A stretch of 64,000 bases of DNA, taken from Mucilaginibacter lacusdianchii. GTDB taxonomy: Bacteria > Bacteroidota > Bacteroidia > Sphingobacteriales > Sphingobacteriaceae. A program made the position numbers and the translations under genes. Below, piece after piece: positions 1 to 7,640 of the stretch (position 1 is the first letter of the stretch; every line of letters begins with the position of its first letter). Under the pieces are notes generated by a model that saw only the letters and a program-made list of their open reading frames with translations, did no database searches and had not been told where the DNA came from. The DNA is taken from contig NZ_WSRW01000001.1 in NCBI RefSeq assembly GCF_009770985.1, forward strand, positions 186,001 through 250,000. The letters run 5' to 3'.

Positions 1-57
1 GACCATTTAGAGGGTTACTTGGAAGGACAAAAACTTTTGGACTTTTACGTAAAATAG
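1..57 (+). CDS. 3' end of an unidentified protein (partial)
   Basis: The first 57 bases read as 18 sense codons ending in TAG, giving a C-terminus DHLEGYLEGQKLLDFYVK. The frame is open from the window edge. The next gene starts one base after the stop (TAGcATG), so the two are probably co-transcribed and translationally coupled. Too little remains to assign a family. Confidence 0.55.
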   Translation, partial: DHLEGYLEGQKLLDFYVK

Positions 58-58
58 C

Positions 59-1774
59 ATGATTAAGAAAGCCGGCGCTATTTTGCTGGGATGCGTATGC
101 CTTGTGCTGAGCACCCTTGCGCAAGATAGAATACAAAGCAGATCCTACCCTACTACCGATTTTAGATATCCGCTAGATTTACCCCCTAGTACAGCTGGCT
201 CTTTTGGCGAGCTTAGGGCCATGCACTTCCATTCCGGGTTAGATTTTAAAACCAACCAGCGCACCGGTTACCCCGTGCATGCTGCTTTATACGGTTATGT
301 ATCGCGCCTGCGGGTGCAATTGGGCGGGTTTGGCAACGCGGTATATCTTACGCATCCCAACGGTTACACCACCGTTTACGCTCACCTCGATCATTTATCG
401 CCCGAACTGGCCGCTACTGTTCGTAAATACCAGCAGGATCATCAAAGCTTCGAAGTTGATTTTAAATTGCAACCCTTTGAATTCCCGGTAACCAAAGGAC
501 AGGTAATTGCCTGGTCGGGTAATACGGGCGCTTCGGGCGGGCCGCACCTGCATTTTGAAATACGCGACTCTACTACTGAAGAAACTATCAACCCGCAGCT
601 CTTTGGCTTATCCATTCCAGACCGTGTTCCGCCAAGCATCAGCGGCATTACTATTTATCAACTTAATGGGCACCCGTTCAGCGAGCATACGCCAAGGCAG
701 TATCTGGGTGTAGCAGGCGCTAACGGCAATTATCATCTTAGTAATCCGCAAACACTGTCTTTAAGTGGCGATATCGGTTTTGGCATTTCGGCCATCGATC
801 AAAACAGCACCTCAGTAAATCGTAACGGCATTTACTCGCTTGAATTAAAGGTAGACGACCGCACGGTATACACTTTTTCTGTTGAACGGTTTGCGTTCGA
901 CAAAACGCATGCTATTAATGCGTATATCGATTATCCACAGTTTGTACTCTCACGCCGTTGGATACAAAAGTGCTTTATTTTACCAGGCAGTCAGATCACG
1001 CTGTATCCGCAGTCAGAGAACCGGGGCATTATCAGTTTTAAAGATTCACTGTTGCATACTGTACAATATGTAGTAAAAGATGTGGCAGGCAACACCTCTA
1101 CACTAAACTTAAAAGTACAGGCCAGTATTCCGAAAGACCGTCCCGTTAACACCGTTACGGGCACACTGTTTAAATACAACCAGCGTAACGAGTACAGTAA
1201 TGGTCCGGTTAAAGTAACTATACCACCCGGTAACTTATACGATGATCTGGACTTTACTTATGCGGTGCTGCCGCAAATGCCGGGCGCCTATTCGGCAACG
1301 CATCGTATCCACAGCCGGCTTACCCCAATTCACGAAAATTTTGATTTGTGGATAAAGCCCGATGCCAACATTGGTGCATTGGCTAACAAGGCTGTTATTG
1401 TAAATGCGCTTGCCGGTTCGGTAGGTGGCATTTACCAGGATGGTTATGTAAAAGCTAAACCAGCGGCTTTTGGTGATTTTTATATTAAGGTAGATACCAT
1501 ACCGCCGGTCATAACACCATTAAATATCCGTGATGGCAGTAACCTGGCGGGTGTAAGCAGCATCAGTTTTAAAGCTCACGATAATCTATCGGGCATAAAA
1601 AGCTACCGCGCTACTATTGACGGGCAGTGGATATTGCTGCAGCAAGATTACCGAACTCGCATATTAAAATATATATTTGATAATACCATACAACCCGGCA
1701 GGCACACGCTCGAATTTGTAGTAACCGATCAAAAAGATAACGTGAGCCGGTATACTGCCGAATTTAACCGATAA
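59..1774 (+). CDS. M23 family metallopeptidase, exported
   Basis: This is a 571-residue exported protein of the LytM/M23 zinc endopeptidase family, whose members cut peptidoglycan crosslinks or act as envelope scaffolds. An N-terminal signal peptide covers about residues 1-21 (hydrophobic core GAILLGCVCLVLSTLA, cut before QDR). The catalytic domain spans about 45-180. The zinc site is visible as H58 and D62 in HSGLD and as H163-L-H165 in GPHLHFEI, so all expected ligands are present. Residues 190-571 form a long beta-rich region with two Ig-like stretches, unusual beyond a minimal M23 domain but common in Bacteroidota homologues. Bcp follows after 4 bases, so this looks like one operon. The exact substrate is not shown by the sequence. 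Confidence 0.9.
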   Translation: MIKKAGAILLGCVCLVLSTLAQDRIQSRSYPTTDFRYPLDLPPSTAGSFGELRAMHFHSGLDFKTNQRTGYPVHAALYGYVSRLRVQLGGFGNAVYLTHPNGYTTVYAHLDHLSPELAATVRKYQQDHQSFEVDFKLQPFEFPVTKGQVIAWSGNTGASGGPHLHFEIRDSTTEETINPQLFGLSIPDRVPPSISGITIYQLNGHPFSEHTPRQYLGVAGANGNYHLSNPQTLSLSGDIGFGISAIDQNSTSVNRNGIYSLELKVDDRTVYTFSVERFAFDKTHAINAYIDYPQFVLSRRWIQKCFILPGSQITLYPQSENRGIISFKDSLLHTVQYVVKDVAGNTSTLNLKVQASIPKDRPVNTVTGTLFKYNQRNEYSNGPVKVTIPPGNLYDDLDFTYAVLPQMPGAYSATHRIHSRLTPIHENFDLWIKPDANIGALANKAVIVNALAGSVGGIYQDGYVKAKPAAFGDFYIKVDTIPPVITPLNIRDGSNLAGVSSISFKAHDNLSGIKSYRATIDGQWILLQQDYRTRILKYIFDNTIQPGRHTLEFVVTDQKDNVSRYTAEFNR

Positions 1775-1778
1775 CACC

Positions 1779-2243
1779 ATGGCAACTTTAAAAGCAGGCG
1801 ACAAAGCTCCAGATTTTACCGCAAAAGACCAAAACGGCAATACAGTTTCGTTAAGCAACTACTTAGGCAAAACCATCATCCTATACTTTTATCCAAAAGA
1901 TGATACGCCGGGCTGCACTGCCGAGGCGTGTGATTTTCGCGACAATTATCAGTCATTAGCCGCACAAGGTTATGAGGTGATTGGGGTAAGTACAGACGAT
2001 GAGAAATCGCACAAAAAGTTTGTAACCAAGTATAATCTGCCTTTTACGCTGATTGCCGATGAGGAACAAGAAATTGTTAATGCCTACGGCGTTTGGGTAG
2101 AAAAAAACATGTATGGTAAAACCTATATGGGTACGGCCCGTACTACGTTTATTATTGGCGAAGACGGCATTATACGTAATATCATCAGCAAGGTAGACAC
2201 TAAAAATTCATCACAGCAGGTGTTAGATCTGCTACAGGCCTAA
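1779..2243 (+). CDS. bcp: Thioredoxin-dependent thiol peroxidase (Bcp/PrxQ peroxiredoxin)
   Basis: A 154-residue peroxiredoxin of the Bcp/PrxQ class, full length for the family. It reduces hydrogen peroxide and organic hydroperoxides in the cytoplasm and is recharged by thioredoxin. The peroxidatic cysteine is C46 and the resolving cysteine C51, in the motif DDTPGCTAEACDFRD, the usual five-residue spacing of this class. The PxxxT(S)xxC environment is also intact. It lies 4 bases after the M23 peptidase and is probably co-transcribed with it. A thioredoxin gene lies about 4.5 kb away on the other strand, a plausible but not unique partner. Confidence 0.96.
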   Translation: MATLKAGDKAPDFTAKDQNGNTVSLSNYLGKTIILYFYPKDDTPGCTAEACDFRDNYQSLAAQGYEVIGVSTDDEKSHKKFVTKYNLPFTLIADEEQEIVNAYGVWVEKNMYGKTYMGTARTTFIIGEDGIIRNIISKVDTKNSSQQVLDLLQA

Positions 2244-2361
2244 GAATACTAGATTAAAAAATAATCAGTATTTTAGCCAAGTTTAGGGCGTAAGTAACAT
2301 TTTTGTTATTATCCGATTAAACTTAATAGCTCAAAATTCATCTTATATATAAGAAACATAA

Positions 2362-2916
2362 ATGTCATTACAGGTTAGTGATACCGAAATATTGGAAAAG
2401 TTCCAGAACGAAAGGACACGGAACGAAGCTTTTAACTTGCTGCTGAAAAAGTATCAGCAAAAAATTTACTGGCACGTTAGGCGCATGGTAGTAAATCATG
2501 ACGATGCGGATGACTTAGTGCAGGATGTGTTTGTGAAGGTTTGGAAAAACCTGCCGGGCTTCCGTAACGACGCACAGCTGTACACCTGGATGTACCGCAT
2601 AGCTACCAACGAGTGTATCACTTTTCTGAACAAAAAGAAACAGAAGAACAATATACCGCTGGATGACGTATCGTACGAACTGGCCGAATCATTAGCCGAT
2701 TCGACTTATTTTAACGGTGATAAAGTGCAGATGAAATTGCAGCAGGCGCTGCTTACGCTGCCCGAAAAACAGCGGCTGGTTTTTAATATGAAATACTTTG
2801 ATGACATGAAGTATGAAGAAATTTCTGAAGTTTTGGGTACCAGCGTGGGTGCATTAAAGGCATCTTTTCACCTGGCAGTCAAGAAGATAGAACATTATTT
2901 GACATCAAAAGATTAA
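2362..2916 (+). CDS. ECF-type RNA polymerase sigma factor
   Basis: A 184-residue sigma-70 family factor of extracytoplasmic-function size. Region 2 lies about residues 25-95, with the DNA-melting and core-binding stretch DADDLVQDVFVKVWKNL. Region 4 lies about 128-180, with a helix-turn-helix around YEEISEVLGTSVGALKASFH. Region 3 is absent, as expected for ECF factors. The next gene, 49 bases downstream, encodes a single-pass membrane protein, the usual place of an anti-sigma factor. No classical zinc-binding anti-sigma motif is seen there, so regulation by that partner is an inference. The signal and target promoters cannot be read from the sequence. Confidence 0.93.
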   Translation: MSLQVSDTEILEKFQNERTRNEAFNLLLKKYQQKIYWHVRRMVVNHDDADDLVQDVFVKVWKNLPGFRNDAQLYTWMYRIATNECITFLNKKKQKNNIPLDDVSYELAESLADSTYFNGDKVQMKLQQALLTLPEKQRLVFNMKYFDDMKYEEISEVLGTSVGALKASFHLAVKKIEHYLTSKD

Positions 2917-2965
2917 TTTCTTTTTTGATTAAACCTTTTGGTGGTAATTTAATCTAACAGGGGAT

Positions 2966-4000
2966 ATGGAAATCGATATGGAAAATATGCAATGGCCGGA
3001 CGAGGATGCGGTGTTAAGGATGTTTCCGAAAGGAAGCCCGTTCACTGTGCCTGACGGTTACTTTGACGATTTAAGCCAGCGATTACAATCGTATGTACAT
3101 TTAGACGACCTGAAACAGGACGAGCCTGCCTATGGCTTTACCGTTCCGGAGAATTACTTTGACGATTTAAGCAGCCAGATTCAAAGCCGTATAGCTATTG
3201 AAGAGGCTTTACCCAAAGATACGCTGGGTTTAACTGTACCGGAGAATTACTTTGACGAACTAAGCAGCAACATACAAAGCCGCATAGCTATTGAAGAGAT
3301 AACATCAGCAGAAGATGCTGGCTTTAAAGTGCCCGAAGGTTACTTTGACGAGTTAAGTAATAACATCCAAAGCCGCATTGCCATTGATGAAATGGTGAAC
3401 GCAGAAGATGATGGCTTTACAGTACCACAAGGTTATTTTGACGAACTAAGCAGCAACCTGATGAGCCGCATAGCTATTGAAGATATGGCTGGCCAACCTA
3501 ATGAAGCAGGCTACGTTATACCTGAAGGCTACTTTGACCAGTTGCACGAGCAAATTACCGGTCGCATTCAATTAGAAGAATCGGTAAACGCTGATAATGC
3601 ATTTACCGTTCCGGAAGGTTATTTTAGCCAACTCACCGAGAGCATTTTAAGTCAAACCAGCGAAAAGCAGGAAGCTAAAGTGGTAATTATGCAGCCTGCA
3701 AGGCGTAGCATTATCCGTAAACTGGTTTCATCTGCCGCATTGAAATATGCCAGTGCCGCCTGTTTTGCTTTGATAGTGGGTGTAGCTATATATGTTAAAC
3801 AAGGCGCAAGCCCTGAAGCACAGCACAAAAATTCTGTTTTGCATAAAGAGCTTTCTGAGATACCGGCAAGTGCTATTGAAAGTTATTTAGAACAACAAAC
3901 CGACGCCTCAGATTCTGAACATACCGTTGTAACCGAAAGCACACAACTTGATATTAACAGTTTAAAGGCCGCCCTACAGGATGACCTGGATGAGGAGTAA
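2966..4000 (+). CDS. Seven-repeat single-pass membrane protein paired with the sigma factor
   Basis: I do not recognise a named family for this 344-residue acidic protein. Residues 26 to about 235 are seven tandem copies of a 30-32-residue unit starting at residues 26, 58, 89, 120, 151, 183 and 213. The consensus begins F-T-V-P-E-x-Y-F-D-x-L-S and, in most copies, continues to S-R-I-A-I-E-E. One hydrophobic segment at about 259-277 would put the repeats in the cytoplasm if the basic stretch before it (RRSIIRKL) is inside, leaving an acidic tail outside. Its position after the ECF sigma gene suggests a sigma-binding or signalling role. Single VPxxYF-type motifs occur near the N-terminus of other Bacteroidota proteins encoded beside sigma factors. 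An array of seven is unusual. Confidence 0.8.
   Translation: MEIDMENMQWPDEDAVLRMFPKGSPFTVPDGYFDDLSQRLQSYVHLDDLKQDEPAYGFTVPENYFDDLSSQIQSRIAIEEALPKDTLGLTVPENYFDELSSNIQSRIAIEEITSAEDAGFKVPEGYFDELSNNIQSRIAIDEMVNAEDDGFTVPQGYFDELSSNLMSRIAIEDMAGQPNEAGYVIPEGYFDQLHEQITGRIQLEESVNADNAFTVPEGYFSQLTESILSQTSEKQEAKVVIMQPARRSIIRKLVSSAALKYASAACFALIVGVAIYVKQGASPEAQHKNSVLHKELSEIPASAIESYLEQQTDASDSEHTVVTESTQLDINSLKAALQDDLDEE
3041..3670 (+). repeat. In-frame tandem repeat, seven units of about 93 bp
   Basis: This DNA encodes the seven 30-32-residue repeats of the membrane protein at 2966-4000. Units 2 to 5 are the most alike and share stretches such as TACTTTGACGA followed by AGCCGCATAGCTATTGA, with mainly synonymous differences between copies. 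The outermost units 1, 6 and 7 are more diverged. That pattern fits growth by internal duplication. The repeats are long and imperfect, so rapid copy-number slippage is not expected. Confidence 0.8.
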
Positions 4001-4007
4001 TTAAAAA

Positions 4008-4460
4008 ATGAATAAGTTAGTTAAATATATATTAGTTATTGCTTGTGTCTGTACGGGTTTCAAGGGCTTTAGTCAGTTCAGGCAACCACCCGCCTTTAGA
4101 GATAGCCACACCGGACCGGCATTAAGAATTGATGCGGTTAAGGAAAATTACATTAAAGATAAGCTTGACCTCACAGATGATGAGGCGTCTAGATTTTGGC
4201 CTGTTTACCGGCAGTATCACAATGAAATGGTAGACGTTAGACGTCAGAAACGCTTAAACATGTCTAATCCTAATGGCAGCGATCAGGTACGTAAAGAAAT
4301 GTACTATGATGAAAAGCTGGTAGAAATTAAAAGACGCTATACGGATGAGTTCTTAAAAATTCTGCCACCCCAAAAGGTTAGTCAAATCTTTAAAAGCGAA
4401 AACGAGTTTACTAAAGAATTGATCAGACAACTGGGCGAACGCCGCGGCAGGCCCGAGTAA
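4008..4460 (+). CDS. Small secreted helical protein, Spy/CpxP-like in layout
   Basis: A 150-residue protein with a signal peptide (residues 1 to about 22, hydrophobic YILVIACVCTGFKGFS, cut near FSQ-FRQ). The mature part is highly charged and helical, with the stretch LTDDEASRFWPVYRQYHNEM followed by basic helices and a tail ending RGRPE. Layout and composition resemble the periplasmic Spy/CpxP/heavy-metal-sensor group, but I see no exact LTxxQ signature, so this is a weak analogy. It follows the repeat protein after 7 bases and ends before a strong terminator, so it closes the sigma-factor operon. A role in an envelope-stress response is an inference from that context. Confidence 0.8.
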   Translation: MNKLVKYILVIACVCTGFKGFSQFRQPPAFRDSHTGPALRIDAVKENYIKDKLDLTDDEASRFWPVYRQYHNEMVDVRRQKRLNMSNPNGSDQVRKEMYYDEKLVEIKRRYTDEFLKILPPQKVSQIFKSENEFTKELIRQLGERRGRPE

Positions 4461-4478
4461 TTTTACAATATTATAAGC

Positions 4479-4512
4479 AAAGGCTTACCCCACAATGGTA
4501 AGCCTTTTTTAT
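4479..4512 (+). terminator. Rho-independent terminator of the sigma-factor operon
   Basis: A perfect 11-bp stem, AAAGGCTTACC (4479-4489) with GGTAAGCCTTT (4497-4507), a 7-base loop and a T-rich run. It lies 18 bases after the stop of the secreted protein. It also rules out the ATG at 4495 as the aminotransferase start, because that codon lies at the loop-stem junction. Confidence 0.9.
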
Positions 4513-4517
4513 TTTTG
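4510..4517 (+). promoter_or_regulatory. Candidate -7 box TATTTTTG for the aminotransferase
   Basis: TATTTTTG matches the Bacteroidota -7 consensus TAnnTTTG and overlaps the T tract of the preceding terminator. No good -33 TTTG is visible at the normal distance. Transcription would begin about where the ATG at 4522 lies, giving a very short or absent leader. Confidence 0.4.
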
Positions 4518-4521
4518 CACC

Positions 4522-5712
4522 ATGCTTACACTTCGCCAGCTTTTTTTAGCCAACAATGCCCAAACCACTGATTTTCCATTAATGCTGGAATTTGAACGAG
4601 CCGAGGGTGTTTATATGTATGATGCCGAGGGCAAAGCCAGCTTAGATTTAATTTCGGGCATTGGAGTAAGTAATATTGGTCATGGAAACCCTCAGGTGAT
4701 TGAAGCCATTAAACAGCAATTGGATAAGTATATGCACCTGATGGTGTATGGTGAATATGTGCAAACTCCGCAGGTACGTTTCGCCGAAAAGCTGGTAAGC
4801 TATTTACCTGATAGTTTGCAGTCGGTTTACTTTACCAATTCAGGTGCAGAGGCTATTGAAGGGGCTTTGAAACTAGCTAAGCGTTATACTGGTCGGCACC
4901 AAATAATCGCCTGCAAAAATTCATATCATGGCAGTACACATGGTGCATTAAGTGTAATGGGCAATGAAGAATTTAAACAAGCTTACCGTCCGTTGCTACC
5001 AGGTGTACAATTTATTGAGTTTAACAACCCAGACGATCTACAATTCATTACTAAGGAAACAGCCTGTGTAATACTGGAAACTATACAAGGCGAAGCTGGC
5101 ATTCGTGTACCCAACGCCGCTTACATGCAAGCCCTGCGCGAGCGTTGCAATGAAACTGGCACATTTCTGATACTGGATGAAAACCAAACAGCATTTGGCC
5201 GTACCGGCAAGTTGTTTGCCTTTGAACATTTTGACATAGAGCCCGATATTTTAGTACTAGGTAAAGCGTTGGGTGGTGGCATGCCTTTAGGCGCTTTTAT
5301 AGCGTCAACTGATGTAATGGGTGCTTTAAAGAACAACCCTATTTTAGGCCATATCACAACCTTTGGTGGTCATCCGGTATGCTGTGCTTCAGGCTTGGCT
5401 TCTTTGGAAGTGCTTACTCAAAACAACCTGATTGAACAAGTTGCCGATAAAGAACTACTTTTTAAACAGCTACTTAACCATCCGGCTGTTAAACAAATAC
5501 GTGGCAAAGGTTTGATGCTGGCTGTTGAATTGGAAAGCTTTGATCTGAATAAAAAGATTATAGACCGTTGCATTGAAAACGGCATCATCACCGACTGGTT
5601 TTTACATTGCAGCAATTCTATGCGCATTGCCCCTCCCCTTATCATTACCGAGCAGCAAATTCGCGATGCTTGTGAGGTGATTTTAGAGGCGATTGGTTAC
5701 TATGTACGATAG
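4522..5712 (+). CDS. Class III PLP-dependent aminotransferase
   Basis: A 396-residue aminotransferase of the acetylornithine/ornithine class III fold, full length. Visible marks are the SGAEAIEGALKLAKRYTGR helix, the Asp in LILDENQTAFGRTG that pairs with the PLP ring nitrogen, and the Schiff-base lysine in DILVLGKALGGGMP. I choose the ATG at 4522 (MLTLRQLF). An in-frame ATG at 4495 lies within the upstream terminator and would add nine hydrophobic residues. The substrate is uncertain: acetylornithine, ornithine, succinyl-ornithine or a 4-aminobutyrate-like donor are all possible, and no arginine or proline pathway genes lie nearby. It is a single-gene unit, convergent with the DUF58 gene. Confidence 0.9.
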   Translation: MLTLRQLFLANNAQTTDFPLMLEFERAEGVYMYDAEGKASLDLISGIGVSNIGHGNPQVIEAIKQQLDKYMHLMVYGEYVQTPQVRFAEKLVSYLPDSLQSVYFTNSGAEAIEGALKLAKRYTGRHQIIACKNSYHGSTHGALSVMGNEEFKQAYRPLLPGVQFIEFNNPDDLQFITKETACVILETIQGEAGIRVPNAAYMQALRERCNETGTFLILDENQTAFGRTGKLFAFEHFDIEPDILVLGKALGGGMPLGAFIASTDVMGALKNNPILGHITTFGGHPVCCASGLASLEVLTQNNLIEQVADKELLFKQLLNHPAVKQIRGKGLMLAVELESFDLNKKIIDRCIENGIITDWFLHCSNSMRIAPPLIITEQQIRDACEVILEAIGYYVR

Positions 5713-5806
5713 CAGAGTTAGTGCTTTGCTATTACTTTAAGTTGATTATTAAAAACGTCATTTTGGACCAATTGCAATTACAGCACTTACCATTAACCAT
5801 AAAACA

Positions 5807-6727
5807 CTATATCACCTTATTCCTTTTTACCAAATAAGCCTTCAGCAAAGCGTTATAGCCTTCATGAATGTTAGTATCCACCAAATCTACACCGTACTGG
5901 GCGCATTTGAGTGCTAGGTCATGGCGGTATTGTTCAATGGCATTACGATAACTATCACGTACACGGCCGGGATGTACTTTAATTTCCTCGCCGCTTTCTA
6001 TATCCACAAAATGGTGCGGACGGTTATCAAAATTAAAATCCAGTTCGTGGCGGCGATCATTCACATTAAAAATAATTACCTCGTGCTTGTTATACTTCAG
6101 ATGTTGAAGAGCGGAAAATAAGGCTTGTGTCTTTTCGGCGTTTAGGCTGTTCTCCAACATATCGCTAAAAATAATAATCATCGAACGTTGGTGTACTTCT
6201 TCTGCCACATGATGGATGACATCCGTAAGGCGAGTTTGCGTATTGGTTCTTGGTTGACTATACGCCTTTTCCAACTCAGCAAATAAATAAAACAGATGCG
6301 TTGTAGTTGAACGTGCCGCGCTTAGCCAGTCAATTTTATCGGAGAACAGGCACAGCCCAAATGCATCACGCTGCTTCTTGAACAAGTACATCAACGAGGC
6401 GACAGCATGTACCGAGAACTCGAGTTTATTTTTACCCTTTTGCGGATAGTTCATGGAAGATGACGTATCCAGCAGTAAATAACAACGCAGATTGGTTTCT
6501 TCTTCAAACTGCTTTACAAATAGTTTATCTGTTTTAGCAAACAGTTTCCAATCAATATTTTTTACTGATTCGCCGCTGTTGTACAACCGGTGTTCGGCAA
6601 ACTCTACAGAAAAGCCATGAAACGGACTTTGGTGCAAGCCAGTTATAAAGCCTTCCACCACCTGCCGGGCCAGTAGCTCGAGGTTGGCCAGATGCCGTAT
6701 TTCCTGATTGGTATTTAAATCAGCCAT
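5807..6727 (-). CDS. DUF58 domain protein (MoxR-associated type)
   Basis: A 306-residue cytoplasmic DUF58 protein with a von Willebrand A-like fold. Visible marks are VEFAEHRLYNSGESVKNIDW in the DUF58 core at about residues 40-60 and a MIDAS-like LLDTSSSMNYP at about 85-96, so metal binding is plausible. DUF58 proteins usually sit beside a MoxR AAA+ ATPase and Bat-type VWA proteins, which together act in envelope or chaperone processes. Neither partner is present here, so the gene is isolated from its usual cluster. There is no signal peptide and no membrane segment. It is separated from trxA by a terminator. Confidence 0.88.
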   Translation of the reverse strand: MADLNTNQEIRHLANLELLARQVVEGFITGLHQSPFHGFSVEFAEHRLYNSGESVKNIDWKLFAKTDKLFVKQFEEETNLRCYLLLDTSSSMNYPQKGKNKLEFSVHAVASLMYLFKKQRDAFGLCLFSDKIDWLSAARSTTTHLFYLFAELEKAYSQPRTNTQTRLTDVIHHVAEEVHQRSMIIIFSDMLENSLNAEKTQALFSALQHLKYNKHEVIIFNVNDRRHELDFNFDNRPHHFVDIESGEEIKVHPGRVRDSYRNAIEQYRHDLALKCAQYGVDLVDTNIHEGYNALLKAYLVKRNKVI

Positions 6728-6743
6728 CGATTACAAGGTAAAC

Positions 6744-6776
6744 AAAAAAAGCGTTACTGTAATGAGTAACGCTTTT
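6744..6776 (-). terminator. Terminator of trxA
   Basis: AAAAGCGTTACT (6747-6758) pairs with AGTAACGCTTTT (6765-6776) around a 6-base loop. Read on the minus strand, a T run follows the stem. It lies just after the trxA stop and before the DUF58 gene, so trxA is probably a single-gene transcript. Confidence 0.88.
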
Positions 6777-6797
6777 CGATATATTTTAGGATGATGC

Positions 6798-7118
6798 TTA
6801 CGCTAATTGTTTAGCTAGTTTATCAGCTAACACTGATTTTGGCACAGCACCAATTTGTTTGTCAACAATCTGACCATCTTTAAAGAACAATAAAGCAGGG
6901 ATATTGCGGATACCAAATTTCATTGAAATGCCAGGATTGTTATCCACATTTACTTTACCCACTAAAGCCTGACCTTCGTAGTCTTTTGCAATTTCTTCAA
7001 CCACTGGGCCAACCATACGACACGGACCGCACCATTCAGCCCAAAAGTCAACCAATACGGGTTTATCTGCTTTTAATACCAACTCTTCAAAGTTAGCATC
7101 GGTAATTTCTAAAGCCAT
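6798..7118 (-). CDS. trxA: Thioredoxin
   Basis: A 106-residue thioredoxin, standard length for the family. It is a cytoplasmic dithiol-disulfide reductase that supplies electrons to ribonucleotide reductase, methionine sulfoxide reductase and peroxiredoxins such as Bcp. The active site is WAEWCGPC with C30 and C33. The cis-proline stands in IRNIPALLFF, the buried aspartate in LVDFWAEW, and there is no signal peptide. It has its own promoter and terminator. All key residues are intact and I see nothing unusual. Confidence 0.97.
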   Translation of the reverse strand: MALEITDANFEELVLKADKPVLVDFWAEWCGPCRMVGPVVEEIAKDYEGQALVGKVNVDNNPGISMKFGIRNIPALLFFKDGQIVDKQIGAVPKSVLADKLAKQLA

Positions 7119-7145
7119 GATTTTTTAGTTTTAAATTTGTATTAA

Positions 7146-7177
7146 CAAATATATGATAATCAAATAGCTTGCCACAA
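7146..7177 (-). promoter_or_regulatory. Candidate trxA promoter (-33 TTG, -7 TATATTTG)
   Basis: On the minus strand TTG (plus-strand complement at 7175-7177) is followed after 21 bases by a perfect TATATTTG (7146-7153). Both match the Bacteroidota housekeeping promoter form. The box lies about 28 bases before the trxA ATG. Confidence 0.6.
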
Positions 7178-7640
7178 GTACCAGTATGACATTGTGACAA
7201 TTTTATTACGGGCAGATGATTTTTAACCCCATACATGACATACTCCCTAGTTGGTTAAAATATCTGTAACATAACATTATATCATTACCACCTTTATTAA
7301 CGAAACGCTATCTGCTTATAAATTAAGTATGTCAAATTACCGATTTGTGAACAAATAGGATAATAAATCACAAAGCTTCTCACTATTAACCATAGAATAA
7401 ATAAAACCTAATCAATTCAAACACATACAGATGTGTTGCGTTGTAAGGTGACTTATATCCATATACTTTTGAAGCTTCATTCACCTAGATTTTTGAATGC
7501 TTATATACTGAATATAAGATTTAACGTTGTTATCTAAAAAGCAAAGTAATTTCATGACTGTGAGAAATTATTCTTACAGTGCAACATTGGTTGGCTTATA
7601 AACAGAAAATGTTTTATAAAGCAACCCTATTCGTCTAACT
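7178..7640. other. AT-rich intergenic region before the orphan polymerase gene
   Basis: About 460 bases upstream of the orphan membrane protein gene hold no convincing gene. The region is very AT-rich. A weak hairpin, CTGTGAGAA (7558-7566) with TTCTTACAG (7571-7579), contains one G-T pair and lies about 60 bases before the GTG start. I see no clear TAnnTTTG box close to that start. Confidence 0.5.

Noticed and set aside
3041..3670. CRISPR array from the seven repeats
   Set aside because: The repeats are in frame, protein coding, about 93 bp long and without unique spacers of fixed length.
4495..4521. Nine extra residues at the aminotransferase start
   Set aside because: This ATG is at the loop-stem junction of a strong terminator, and the ATG at 4522 fits the family N-terminus and follows a -7 box.
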